64,000 bases of DNA, from assembly GCF_018130825.1 (NCBI RefSeq), contig NZ_JAFCJS010000007.1:248001-312000 (forward strand). Reading direction: 5' to 3'. A program made the position numbers and the translations under genes. This DNA is from Bradyrhizobium liaoningense. Lineage in GTDB: Bacteria; Pseudomonadota; Alphaproteobacteria; Rhizobiales; Xanthobacteraceae. The notes beneath the pieces are model-generated. The model ran no database searches and was not told the DNA's origin. It saw only the letters and a program-made list of their open reading frames with translations. Positions 8,388 to 17,039 of the stretch are shown here, one piece after another (positions within the stretch are counted from its first letter, which is position 1; each line of letters starts with the position of its first letter).

Positions 8388-9222
8388 CGTCTCGCCCGCA
8401 AGACCGGCGTTTCGGCTGACGCGGGCGTTCCAGGGACTCGAACGCCTCGTCGTGCCCGCGCTGCTGATCGCGGGCTGGGAGGCCTTTGCCCGCAGCGGCA
8501 TGCTGCCGCCCGCGCTGCTGCCGGCACCGAGCGCGGTGCTGCATGCGCTCGGCGACTGGGTGTTCGGCTTCGACGAGACCACGCAGACCTATTCCGGGCA
8601 CTGGCTGCGCGACGCGCTCGCCAGCGCGCTGCGCGTGTTCGGCGGCTTTGCGCTGGCCAGCCTGCTCGGCATCCTCGCCGGGGTCGCCATCGGCTGGTCG
8701 CGGCTGTTCGAGAAGACGCTGGAGCCGACGCTGCAGATGCTGCGTCCGATTCCGCCGGTGTCCTGGATTCCGCTCGCGATCATCTGGTTCGGCATCGCCG
8801 ACAAGCCGGCGATCTTCCTCGTCTTCCTCGGCGCCTTTTTTCCCGTGCTGATGAACAGCATCCATGGCGTCAAGACGGTGGACCATAATCTCGTGCGCGC
8901 CGGCGCGATGATGGGCGCCAATGGCCGGCAGATGCTGACCGATATCGTGCTGCCGGCGGCTTTGCCTTCCATCTTCGCCGGCCTGCGCATCGCGGTCGGC
9001 TCGGCCTGGATGCTGACTGTCACGGCCGAGATGGTCGCGGTGAAGAGCGGCCTCGGCTACGTCTTGTGGGATTCCTACTACTTCCTGCGCTACGACATCG
9101 TGCTCGCCGCGATGATCTCGATCGGGCTGCTCGGCTATCTCTCCGACCTTGGCCTCAAGGCGATCATGGCGCGCACGCTGCGCTGGCAGCAGACGACCAC
9201 CGTGCAGGGCAGGGCGGGCTGA
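8371..9222 (+). CDS. ABC transporter permease, SsuC/TauC-like
   Basis: A 283-residue inner-membrane protein with about six hydrophobic segments and the coupling loop AGAMMGANGRQMLTDIVLPA before PSIFAGLR. It starts 17 bp inside the binding-protein gene and its TGA overlaps the ATG of the ATPase (TGATG), so the three are tightly coupled. The family pairs as a homodimer, which explains the single permease gene. Confidence 0.9.
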   Translation: MTSVTDVSPARPAFRLTRAFQGLERLVVPALLIAGWEAFARSGMLPPALLPAPSAVLHALGDWVFGFDETTQTYSGHWLRDALASALRVFGGFALASLLGILAGVAIGWSRLFEKTLEPTLQMLRPIPPVSWIPLAIIWFGIADKPAIFLVFLGAFFPVLMNSIHGVKTVDHNLVRAGAMMGANGRQMLTDIVLPAALPSIFAGLRIAVGSAWMLTVTAEMVAVKSGLGYVLWDSYYFLRYDIVLAAMISIGLLGYLSDLGLKAIMARTLRWQQTTTVQGRAG

Positions 9223-9998
9223 TGGCGGCAATCGAGCTTCGCAACATCGTCAAAGTGTTTTCCGACAAGCGGCGCGGCCGTGACCTCTTGACGCTGGACA
9301 ACATCAATCTCGACATCGAGGCCAATGATTTCGTCTGCCTGCTCGGCCCGTCCGGCTGCGGCAAGTCGACTCTGCTGAACATCATCGCCGGATTCGAGCA
9401 GGCAACAAGCGGCCGTACGCTGGTGGACGGCAAGCAGGTGGAGCGGCCGGGCTCGGATCGCGGAGTGGTGTTTCAGCAGCCGACCCTGATGCCGTGGCTG
9501 ACGGCGATCGACAACATCGCCTTCCACCTCAAGCTCAAGGGCGTCGCCAAGGCCGAACGCTACGACAGGGCGATGGAGTTCATCGATCTCGTCGGCCTGC
9601 GCGGCTTCGAGCATCACCACCCTTCAGAGATGTCCGGCGGCATGAACCAGCGCGTCGGCATCGCCCGCGCCCTGCTAATGAACCCGAGCGTGATCCTGAT
9701 GGACGAGCCGTTCGCGGCGCTGGACGCCCAGACCAAGCTCGAAATGCAGGAGGAGCTGGTCGCGATCTGGCAGAAGCGCCGCTCCACCATCGTGTTCGTC
9801 ACCCACAGCGTCGACGAGGCGCTGGTGCTCGGCAACAAGATCGTGGTGATGACCAGGCGGCCGGGCCGGATCCGCGAGGCCGTCAATTTCGACCTGCCGC
9901 GCCCGCGCGACATCACCAGCCCCGAATTCAACGACGCCAAGCGCCACATCCTGGCTTTGATCCGGGAGGAGTCGACGCGCCTTGCGCAGGCGTCGTAA
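9222..9998 (+). CDS. ABC transporter ATP-binding protein, SsuB/TauB-like
   Basis: A 258-residue ATPase with Walker A GPSGCGKST, signature MSGGMNQR, Walker B VILMDEPFAALD and the switch His in FVTHSVDEA. The ATG at 9222 overlaps the permease stop; the longer frame from 9066 is read-through of the permease in another phase and is rejected. It energises the importer encoded just upstream. Confidence 0.93.
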   Translation: MAAIELRNIVKVFSDKRRGRDLLTLDNINLDIEANDFVCLLGPSGCGKSTLLNIIAGFEQATSGRTLVDGKQVERPGSDRGVVFQQPTLMPWLTAIDNIAFHLKLKGVAKAERYDRAMEFIDLVGLRGFEHHHPSEMSGGMNQRVGIARALLMNPSVILMDEPFAALDAQTKLEMQEELVAIWQKRRSTIVFVTHSVDEALVLGNKIVVMTRRPGRIREAVNFDLPRPRDITSPEFNDAKRHILALIREESTRLAQAS

Positions 9999-10007
9999 GG
10001 TATCGCC

Positions 10008-10739
10008 ATGCGCAAACGCCTCGGCATGATCACGCCGTCCTCCAATTCGGTGCTCGAGCCCGTCACCAGCACGATGCTGCACGACGTTTCTGGCGTCACC
10101 GCGCATTTCTCGCGCTTCCGCGTCACCGAGATCGCGCTCGACGCCGCCGCGTTGAGCCAGTTCGATGCCTCCGCGATGCTGCCCGCGGCGGATCTGCTGG
10201 CCGATGCCAAGGTCGATGCGATCGCCTGGAATGGCACCTCCGCAAGCTGGCTCGGCATCGGCCGCGACCGCAGCTTGTGCGAGGCGATCACGGCACGCAC
10301 CGGTGTGCCCGCGACGACGTCGACGCTCGCCTCTATCGACGCAGCCCGCGCGCTCGGCGCCAAGCGCGTCGGCCTGGTCTCGCCCTATACGGACGACGTG
10401 CAGCGGCGCATCGGCAATGTCTGGGCCGAGGAGGGGATCGCCCCGCACGCAGAGCGGCATCTCGGCTTGCGCGACAACTTTTCCTTTGGCGAGGTCGCGC
10501 CGGCGACGATCGCGGACATGATCCGCGCCGTGGCGGCGGAGGGCGCCGACGCCATCGTCATCCTCTGCACCAATCTCGACGGCGCGGCGCTTGCGGCCAC
10601 GCTGGAGCGGGAGCTGGACATTGCCGTGCTCGACTCGGTCGCGGTGACGCTGTGGCGGACCCTCGGCCTCGCCGGCGGCGACGTTACGGCCCTTGCGGAC
10701 TGGGGCCGAATATTCCAGACATCAGCGGTCATCAAGTGA
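10008..10739 (+). CDS. Asp/Glu racemase superfamily protein, arylmalonate decarboxylase/maleate isomerase-like
   Basis: A 243-residue cytoplasmic protein related to maleate cis-trans isomerase and arylmalonate decarboxylase. These share a two-lobed fold with one catalytic position in each lobe. The first position reads WNGTSASW (Gly where racemases and isomerases have Cys); the second reads ILCTNLDG with Cys present. From memory, arylmalonate decarboxylase has the same Gly/Cys layout (MGTS and SCGG). A prenyl-free decarboxylation or isomerisation of a small dicarboxylate is thus possible. The gene is 9 bp after the importer ATPase and 11 bp before the hydantoinase start, so it belongs to that pathway. 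Confidence 0.75.
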   Translation: MRKRLGMITPSSNSVLEPVTSTMLHDVSGVTAHFSRFRVTEIALDAAALSQFDASAMLPAADLLADAKVDAIAWNGTSASWLGIGRDRSLCEAITARTGVPATTSTLASIDAARALGAKRVGLVSPYTDDVQRRIGNVWAEEGIAPHAERHLGLRDNFSFGEVAPATIADMIRAVAAEGADAIVILCTNLDGAALAATLERELDIAVLDSVAVTLWRTLGLAGGDVTALADWGRIFQTSAVIK

Positions 10740-10750
10740 CGGAGACGCAA

Positions 10751-12160
10751 GTGACCCAGCTCGATCTCGCCATTCGCGGCGGCACCATCGTGACGGCCAG
10801 CGACGAGTTTCGCGCCGATATCGGCATTCGCGACGGCCGCATCGTCAGCATTGCCGAGCGCATCGAAGGCGCGGCGCGCGAGATCGACGCGACGGGGCTG
10901 CTGGCGCTGCCGGGCGGCATCGACAGCCACGTTCACATCTCGCAAGCCTCGGGCCCCGACGTGGTCATGGCCGACGACTTTGCCTCGGCGACGCGCTCGG
11001 CGGCGGCCGGCGGCAACACCATGGTGCTGCCCTTTGCGCTGCAGGAAAAGGGCACCTCGCTGCGGACCTGCGTCGAGAACTATCGCAAGCTCGCGGAGGG
11101 CGAATGCTATATCGACACCGCGTTCCACCTCATCATCTCCGACCCGACCGCGGCCGTGCTCGGGCAGGAGCTGCCGGCGCTGGTCAAGGACGGCTACACC
11201 TCGTTCAAGGTGTTCATGACCTATGACGACCTCGTGCTCAGCGACAAGCAGCTGCTCGAAGTGTTCGAGGTCGCGCGCCGCGAGGAGGCGCTGGTGATGG
11301 TCCATTGCGAGGGCTACGACGCCATCCGCTTCCTCACCAGCAAGCTGGAGCGCGAAGGCCATATTGCGCCCTATTATCACGGCACCTCGCGGCCCCAGGC
11401 GGTCGAGCGCGAGGCGACGCATCGGGCCATCAGCCATGCCGAGGTGATCGGCGTTCCCATCATGATCGTGCACGTCTCCGGACGCGAGGCGATGGAGCAG
11501 GTGCGCTGGGCCCAGCAGCGTGGCCTGCCGGTGCATGCGGAGACCTGTCCGCAATACATCACGCTGACGGCCGACGACATGAAGGGCCTCAACATAGACA
11601 TCACGGGCGCGAAATATGTCTGCTCGCCGCCGCCGCGCGATGTCGAAAGCCAGCAGGCGATCTGGGAAGGCATCACGACAGGCGTGTTCCAGACCTTCTC
11701 GTCCGATCACTGCCCGTTCCGCTATGACGATCCCAAGGGCAAGTTGACGCCGAACGCCCGCACCTCGTTCCGCTGGGTGCCGAACGGCATTCCCGGTGTC
11801 GAGACGCGGCTGCCGATCCTGTTCTCGGAAGGTGTTTCGAAGGGCCGCATTACTTTGCAGAAATTCGTCGAGCTGACCGCGACCAACCACGCCCGCATCT
11901 ACGGCCTCTATCCGCGCAAGGGCTCGATCGGTGTCGGCTTTGATGCGGACATTGTGCTGTGGGACCCGAAGCTGAAGAAAAAGATCCAGCAGGCCGATCT
12001 GCACCACGGTGCGGACTACACGCCGTGGGAAGGTTTTGACGTCACCGGATGGCCCGTCACGACCATCGCCCGCGGCCGCGTCGTCTACGAGCACGGCAGG
12101 ATCGTCGGCGACAAGGGCGCAGGCGAGGTGCTGAGCCGCGGCAAGTCCAGCCTGGTGTGA
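10751..12160 (+). CDS. D-hydantoinase / dihydropyrimidinase
   Basis: A 469-residue amidohydrolase with the complete binuclear metal site. His60/His62 are in GGIDSHVHIS, the carboxylated Lys153 is in SFKVFMTY, His185 is in VHCEG, His241 is in IVHVSG and Asp319 is in FSSDHCPF. It opens cyclic diamides (hydantoins, dihydropyrimidines) to N-carbamoyl amino acids. The GTG at 10751 has GGAG 6 nt upstream and is preferred over the GTG at 10736, which overlaps the previous stop. Last gene of the importer operon. Allantoinase was considered because of the nearby urate gene, but the overall pattern is that of hydantoinases. The carbamoylase needed next is not in this operon; candidates lie at 53048 and 63537. 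Confidence 0.9.
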   Translation: MTQLDLAIRGGTIVTASDEFRADIGIRDGRIVSIAERIEGAAREIDATGLLALPGGIDSHVHISQASGPDVVMADDFASATRSAAAGGNTMVLPFALQEKGTSLRTCVENYRKLAEGECYIDTAFHLIISDPTAAVLGQELPALVKDGYTSFKVFMTYDDLVLSDKQLLEVFEVARREEALVMVHCEGYDAIRFLTSKLEREGHIAPYYHGTSRPQAVEREATHRAISHAEVIGVPIMIVHVSGREAMEQVRWAQQRGLPVHAETCPQYITLTADDMKGLNIDITGAKYVCSPPPRDVESQQAIWEGITTGVFQTFSSDHCPFRYDDPKGKLTPNARTSFRWVPNGIPGVETRLPILFSEGVSKGRITLQKFVELTATNHARIYGLYPRKGSIGVGFDADIVLWDPKLKKKIQQADLHHGADYTPWEGFDVTGWPVTTIARGRVVYEHGRIVGDKGAGEVLSRGKSSLV

Positions 12161-12164
12161 TCGG

Positions 12165-13205
12165 TCACATCGGCTCGATGCCGATCTTCTTGATGATCCC
12201 GGCCCATTTGGTGGTCTCGGCGGTCATGTAATTCGTCAGGCCTTTGGGGTCCATCACCAGCGGCTCGGCGCCCTGCTCGACGAAGAGGGCGCGCACCTTC
12301 GGATCGCTCACGGCTTCGATCATCGCCTTGTAGAGCTTGTCGATCACGGCCTTGTCGGTATTGGCCGGCGCCAGCATCGCAAGCCAGGCGGCGCTCTCGT
12401 AATTTTTTAGGCCGGCCTCGGCCGCGGTCGGCACATCCGGCAGCGCCGTCATGCGCTTGTCGCTGGCCACCGCGAGCGGGCGTGCATCGCCGCTCTTGAT
12501 CAGGCCGAGGACGTTCGGCAGCAGCTGGAAGCCGAGCGGCACTTGCCCTGCGATGAAGTCCGGCGTGTAGGCGGCGATGTTGCGGTAGGGAACGTGCGTG
12601 AGCTCGGTGCCCGTGAGCTGCTCGAAATAGGCGGCCGACAAATGCTGCGACGAGCCGACGCCGACCGTGCCGTAGTTCAGCTCGCGGGGATGTCCTTTCG
12701 CGTAGTCGATCAGTTCGGCCAGCGATTTCGGCGGCAGCTTCGAATTGATGACGATGACATTGGGCATCGTGGCGAACAGGCCGATCGGGGCGAGATCCCT
12801 GAGCGGATCGTAAGGCAGCTCCTTGTAGAGCGACTTGTTCGCGGCCAGCGGGCCGGAGGTGCTCATCAGCAAGGTGTAACCGTCAGGGGCCGCATGCGCT
12901 GCGGCCGCGGTGCCGATATTGCCGCCGGCGCCGGGGCGATTGTCGACCACGAAGGCCTGTCCCAGTGACGGGGACATGCGGTTGAGCAGGATGCGCGTGA
13001 TGACGTCGCTGGCACTGCCGCCGGCAAAGGGCACGAGCACCTGGACCGGGCGGGCGGGATAGTCCTGTGCGTTCGCGGTCCGCATTCCGGCGGCTGCGAG
13101 CAGGGCGCCGCCTCCGAGCGCGAGCAGCGATCTGCGATCGGGACGAAAGCCCTCGTTCTGCTGCTGAACGCTGTCCGTGATCTTGCTGCGATCGAACCGT
13201 GTCAT
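12165..13205 (-). CDS. Bug/TctC-family tripartite tricarboxylate transporter binding protein
   Basis: A 346-residue protein. The N-terminus carries RPDRRSLLALGGGALLAAAG, a twin-arginine-like signal, with cleavage near ANAQ. Mature-domain hallmarks of the Bug family follow: YPARPVQVLVPFAGGSASDV, VVDNRPGAGGNIG and DGYTLL. These periplasmic proteins bind carboxylates or aromatics. No TctA/TctB membrane genes are near, which is common for Bug proteins. It converges on the hydantoinase gene with only 4 bp between. The ligand is unknown. Confidence 0.9.
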   Translation of the reverse strand: MTRFDRSKITDSVQQQNEGFRPDRRSLLALGGGALLAAAGMRTANAQDYPARPVQVLVPFAGGSASDVITRILLNRMSPSLGQAFVVDNRPGAGGNIGTAAAAHAAPDGYTLLMSTSGPLAANKSLYKELPYDPLRDLAPIGLFATMPNVIVINSKLPPKSLAELIDYAKGHPRELNYGTVGVGSSQHLSAAYFEQLTGTELTHVPYRNIAAYTPDFIAGQVPLGFQLLPNVLGLIKSGDARPLAVASDKRMTALPDVPTAAEAGLKNYESAAWLAMLAPANTDKAVIDKLYKAMIEAVSDPKVRALFVEQGAEPLVMDPKGLTNYMTAETTKWAGIIKKIGIEPM

Positions 13206-13409
13206 CTCGGACTGAATCTCCCGATTGTCTCTTGTTCTGCGAGCCGTGGGATCGTCCGGGACGAGAATCGGGATGAAGCCAGGTCGCGATTTTCTGCGCC
13301 TGGATCGTAGTTAGCTCGTGAATACGACCGTCATGCCGGCTCGTCTCAAAACTTACCAACGCGTCTCATTCTGCGGCGAGCGCGACATCTTGTCCTGATA
13401 AGACGAGGC

Positions 13410-14165
13410 TTAATCCAGCCCGGTCTTGCCTGGCGCCCAGTAGGCTTTGGCCTTGATCCGCGATGACGCGACGCCTGCAGCTTTCAGGGCGCGGCTGAAG
13501 CGCTGGATCGAGGATGCCTTGCCGGTCAGGACGAACTGCGCTCCGTTTGCAGCAAGGCGCAGCATTTCCGCCTCGACGATTGAGAGATGCTCCTCGCCGG
13601 CGCTGCGCGCAATCAATCGCGCCTGGCCGAGGCTGACAGCATCCAGCACCTGCTGCGATTCCACGACATCAGTAACCTCGAACATGTGGAGCGCACCGCC
13701 TGCCTGCAGATTGTTGCGCAGAGCTGCAGCCAGGCCGAACGAGGTCTCGTCGCCGAACAGCACGACAGGCGCTTCAAGGCCGGCGAGATCGAGCGAGCGA
13801 CGCGGTCCGAAGAATTGGCAAGTGTCGCCTTCGCGCAAGCTGCTGGCCCAGCGGCTGCCGGGACCGTCGCCATGCGCAAAGGCAAGGAGCCGTGTCCTGC
13901 CGCGGCCGGTGTCCCACGACATCGGCGTGTAGGTGCGTGCGCTCAGGCCGGCGCCGATCGCGACCTGGATTTTTTGCCCGGCGGTCCAGGCGACGTCCTT
14001 GAGGGCCTCGCCTTCGAGCTCGATCCGCGCAAAGCGCGGCGACAGCGTCTCGACCGTCACGACGAGTGCAGGGCGCATCAGCCATCGCAGCAACATGCGT
14101 GTGACGCGGCCTTGCGGGACCTGCGATGGTTCCGAGATTTCGGATGCTTGGCCGGGCTTATTCAA
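13410..14165 (-). CDS. Siderophore-interacting FAD-binding protein (flavoreductase family)
   Basis: A 251-residue protein of the siderophore-interacting/ferric reductase type. It has an FAD-binding barrel with SARTYTPMSWD (the RxYT flavin motif), then AHGDGPGSRWASSLREGD and a C-terminal NAD(P)H-binding lobe (VVLFGDETSFGLAAAL) that ends with the YWAPGKTG-like motif. Members reduce ferric siderophores in the cytoplasm. It is 15 bp downstream of an O-methyltransferase gene and probably in one transcript with it. No siderophore uptake gene is visible here, so a different electron-transfer role is possible. Confidence 0.8.
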   Translation of the reverse strand: MNKPGQASEISEPSQVPQGRVTRMLLRWLMRPALVVTVETLSPRFARIELEGEALKDVAWTAGQKIQVAIGAGLSARTYTPMSWDTGRGRTRLLAFAHGDGPGSRWASSLREGDTCQFFGPRRSLDLAGLEAPVVLFGDETSFGLAAALRNNLQAGGALHMFEVTDVVESQQVLDAVSLGQARLIARSAGEEHLSIVEAEMLRLAANGAQFVLTGKASSIQRFSRALKAAGVASSRIKAKAYWAPGKTGLD

Positions 14166-14180
14166 GGCTTGGCTCCCGGA

Positions 14181-14870
14181 TTATCTGGTCTTGATCGCGA
14201 GTTCATTGCCGCGGCCGGGATCGAACTGCAGCGACAGCGAGAGGTAGCCATTCCGGGGATCTCTGACGTAGTCGAGATAGCCGGAGGCTTCCTCGAACGC
14301 GTTCTCGCCCACGATGATCGCGCCGGGCTTCAGCTGCGGCTCCAGCAATTTGAGAATGGAAAGATAGAGGGTGAAGGCGCCGTCGAGCATCACCATGTCG
14401 ATGTCGCTGATGCCGGAGCTGAGCGTCTCGCGGGCATCGCCAAGCCTGAACTCGACGAGGTCGGATAGCCCCGCGGCCGCGACGTTGGCGCGGGCGCGCT
14501 CGATCTTGCCGGGTTCGAGATCGGTCCCGATCAGGTGGCCGCCGCCCATGTCGCGCAACGCTGCTGCCATGTAGATTGTGGAAATCCCCATCGAGGAGCC
14601 GAACTCGACGATGCGCTTCGCCTTGCTCGCGCGCGCACACATGTAGAGGAAGCGTCCAAACCGCGGCGAGACGCTCAGGAAGTTGTTCGCATAACGCTGG
14701 TAGACTTCGTTGAGATCGCGATTCTCGGCCGCGATGGCCTGGCTGATCATCTCTTCGCGGCTGTTTGCCTCACTCGCGAAGGCATGCATCAGTGGCGCGT
14801 CGGCCATCTCCGCTTCCTGGTGAAGACGATGAAGGACGTCCGCGACGAGTCCGCTGCTGATCGAATCCAT
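14181..14870 (-). CDS. SAM-dependent O-methyltransferase (class I)
   Basis: A 229-residue protein with the SAM-binding strand and loop IVEFGSSMGISTIYMA, an acidic residue ending the second strand (LIGTDLEPGKIERAR) and DIDMVMLDGAF at the fourth strand. This is the layout of family 3 O-methyltransferases (catechol/caffeoyl-CoA type). The ATG at 14870 is the first start compatible with the family length; the longer frame enters the upstream AraC gene in antisense phase. The substrate is unknown; it is co-directional with the flavoreductase and AraC genes. Confidence 0.82.
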   Translation of the reverse strand: MDSISSGLVADVLHRLHQEAEMADAPLMHAFASEANSREEMISQAIAAENRDLNEVYQRYANNFLSVSPRFGRFLYMCARASKAKRIVEFGSSMGISTIYMAAALRDMGGGHLIGTDLEPGKIERARANVAAAGLSDLVEFRLGDARETLSSGISDIDMVMLDGAFTLYLSILKLLEPQLKPGAIIVGENAFEEASGYLDYVRDPRNGYLSLSLQFDPGRGNELAIKTR

Positions 14871-14974
14871 GCATCCAGCTCCCTTGCAATGCGCCACCGG
14901 CGCTTCGGAGCCTGGATACGAAATCGCATCTGCAATCGCATTCCGCGAACGGGACAATCGATTGCGATTTCCGG

Positions 14975-15793
14975 TCAGTATGCGCGGCGTTCCGCCAGAT
15001 ATCGCGCCGGCGGCTTGCCCAGCGCCTTGCGGAACATGGTGACGAAGGCGCTGGCGCCCTCGTAGCCGAGATCGAGCGCCACAGCCTGGACCGAGGCGCC
15101 CTGGTCGAGCCGCTGAAGCGCGATGAGGATGTGGAGCTGCTGGCGCCAGCGGCCGAAGCTCATGCCCGTCTCGCGTTGCAGGATGCGGGTCAGCGTCCGC
15201 GGCGCAACGGCGATGCGCCGGCCCCAATCGTCGATCGTCGCACGGTCGGAGGGATCTTCGATCATCGCGCTCGCGATCCGGCGCAGCCTGGCATCCGCAG
15301 GCATCGGGAAGCGCAGCTCTTCGACGGGCGCGGCAGCGAGCTGGTCCAGCAGCACCGCGGCAATGCGGCCGTCGGCGCCGTCGAGATCGTACAGCGCCGG
15401 CATGTGCGTGGCATGCACCAGCAGGCGCTCCAGCAGCGGTGAGATCGTCAGCGTGCAGCATTGCCGGGGCAGCGTCGGTGCCGCATCCGGCTCGACGAAC
15501 AGGCAGTAGACCTCGACGTCTCCCGCGACGGTTACGCTGTGCGCAACATTGCCGGGGATCCAGACCGCGCAGCGCGGCGGCACGATCCAGACGCTTTGCC
15601 CGGCTTCAAGCCTGACGACGCCGCGCAAGGACAGGACAAGTTCGTCCTTGCGATGCGCGTGCATGGCCACCTCCGTACCCTTTGTGACCATCTGGCCGCC
15701 GAAGGCGGCAATGGCGCGCGGCACGTCCTCCGGATTGAAGTCGATGGAGTCGTCGGGGCGAAGATCGCCGTCGTTGAGCCGGAAGAAGGGCAT
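14975..15793 (-). CDS. AraC-family transcriptional regulator with cupin sensor domain
   Basis: A 272-residue regulator. Residues 1-120 form a cupin domain with the HAHRKDELVLSLRG metal/ligand segment. Residues about 170-270 carry two helix-turn-helix motifs, including RTLTRILQRETGMSFGRWRQ and the terminal ALDLGYEGASAFVTMFRKAL signature. It lies upstream of, and in the same direction as, the methyltransferase and flavoreductase genes and is likely their activator. Confidence 0.88.
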   Translation of the reverse strand: MPFFRLNDGDLRPDDSIDFNPEDVPRAIAAFGGQMVTKGTEVAMHAHRKDELVLSLRGVVRLEAGQSVWIVPPRCAVWIPGNVAHSVTVAGDVEVYCLFVEPDAAPTLPRQCCTLTISPLLERLLVHATHMPALYDLDGADGRIAAVLLDQLAAAPVEELRFPMPADARLRRIASAMIEDPSDRATIDDWGRRIAVAPRTLTRILQRETGMSFGRWRQQLHILIALQRLDQGASVQAVALDLGYEGASAFVTMFRKALGKPPARYLAERRAY

Positions 15794-15898
15794 GGTGAGG
15801 CGAATAATCGGTCCGGATGCAATGGACGGGGCCTGACCAATATCTGGCCTGCCATTGCGACTTTCAACGCTGCTGGCTTGAATCTCGATCGGTTCTAA

Positions 15899-16876
15899 TC
15901 AGCTCGCCTGTCGCCGCCTTGGACGCTTGCGGGAAGGTGAGGCCGCGCCATGTGAGCCCGGCTCCACGAACCCGCTCGCCACGGCGGCGGCCTGCGCAAG
16001 ATCCTGGCTGATGACATCGAGCACGGCCTTGGCCGCGACCGACACCGCCCGCCGCGGATGGTGCACCCAGGCGATCGAGCGCACGATCCGCTGCGCGTCG
16101 AAGCGATGCGCCCGGATGGTGCCGCTCGCCAGCGATTGCCGGAGCGCGATGGTCGGCAGCACCGTCGCGAAATCGGTGGTCGCAATGACGTCGCAGAGCG
16201 CGGGCAGAGTGTCGAGCTCGAGCCGCGGCCGCAGGTCGATGCCGATTGCGGCAGCGTGCTCGTCGAGGATCAGCCGCAGGCCGTGGCGCTTGGACGGCAG
16301 CACGAGATCGAAATTCGCGATGTGGTCGAAACGCAGTTTTGCCGGCGGCCTGATCGGGCCGTCCTTGCGGCAGGCGAACACCATCTCCTCGTCCATGACG
16401 TGATGCGCGGCCAGCGGCGTCTTGCGGCGCGGCACGTTGATCAGGGCGAAATCGAGCTGGCCGGTGTTGACCCAGTCGACCAGCGTCTCGGTATAGCCCT
16501 CGCAGACTGACAGCGTGATCTCGGGATAGCGGCTGGCGACGATCGCCGATGACCTCGCCATCGTGCTTTGCGCGACCGAGGTGATGAGGCCGACCGAGAC
16601 GCGGCCCGAGATGCGCCCGCCGAGCTGCGCCATCTCCTGCCGCGCATACTCGGCATCGCGCACGATCGGCGCCGTCAGTCGCACCAGGGCCTCGCCGGCG
16701 CTGGTCAGCGTCATGCCCTGGACACTGCGGTCGAACAGCTTCTGGCCGAGCTCGGCCTCGAGCTTGGCGATCTGCATGCTCAGCGCCGGCTGCACGATGT
16801 TGAGCTGGCGCGCCGCCCGGGTGACGTTCCTCTCCTCTGCCAGGCACAGGAAATATTGCATCTGCCTGAGTTCCAC
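15899..16876 (-). CDS. LysR-family transcriptional regulator of the furan cluster
   Basis: A 325-residue LysR protein. It has an N-terminal helix-turn-helix (MQYFLCLAEERNVTRAARQL, PALSMQIAKLEAELGQKLF) and an effector-binding domain from about residue 90. The C-terminus ends in an unusual basic tail (SRKRPRRRQAS). It is divergent from the UbiX gene, with a long AT-rich palindrome in between. In Cupriavidus the hmf genes are also linked to a LysR gene, which supports a role as furan-dicarboxylate or furoate sensor here. Confidence 0.9.
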   Translation of the reverse strand: MELRQMQYFLCLAEERNVTRAARQLNIVQPALSMQIAKLEAELGQKLFDRSVQGMTLTSAGEALVRLTAPIVRDAEYARQEMAQLGGRISGRVSVGLITSVAQSTMARSSAIVASRYPEITLSVCEGYTETLVDWVNTGQLDFALINVPRRKTPLAAHHVMDEEMVFACRKDGPIRPPAKLRFDHIANFDLVLPSKRHGLRLILDEHAAAIGIDLRPRLELDTLPALCDVIATTDFATVLPTIALRQSLASGTIRAHRFDAQRIVRSIAWVHHPRRAVSVAAKAVLDVISQDLAQAAAVASGFVEPGSHGAASPSRKRPRRRQAS

Positions 16877-16925
16877 GGGCGTGTCCTTGCGGTCGCTGGT
16901 TTTGCTTGCGGGCCATCATCTCAGA

Positions 16926-16947
16926 TGATCGATTATATAATCAATCA
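16926..16947. promoter_or_regulatory. 22-bp AT-rich palindrome, putative LysR operator
   Basis: The 22 bases are an inverted repeat with only one mismatched pair (16930/16943). The core GATTATATAATC at 16931-16942 is perfect. It lies in the LysR/UbiX divergent gap, 50 bp from the LysR start and 92 bp from the UbiX start, and stands out as AT-rich against the GC-rich surroundings. LysR proteins bind T-N11-A dyads and this sequence satisfies that. The core may also serve as a promoter -10 region. Confidence 0.65.
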
Positions 16948-17039
16948 TTATTTGTGATGATGGCTGCGATTGCCTAGTCTAGCCGCGGATGAACGTGGAC
17001 CTCAGGGGGCGCGTGATCTACGGGAGCGAAACCAAAGAC

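Noticed and set aside
10751..12160. Allantoinase as the identity of the hydantoinase
   Set aside because: The urate-pathway gene at the window start suggested it, but the motifs SFKVFMTY and FSSDHCPF and the length fit dihydropyrimidinase/hydantoinase better, and the gene sits in a separate operon.
13206..13409. Possible gene in the gap between the Bug protein and the flavoreductase
   Set aside because: No frame with a start, a ribosome site and a plausible product was seen; it is probably the leader and promoter region of the Bug gene.
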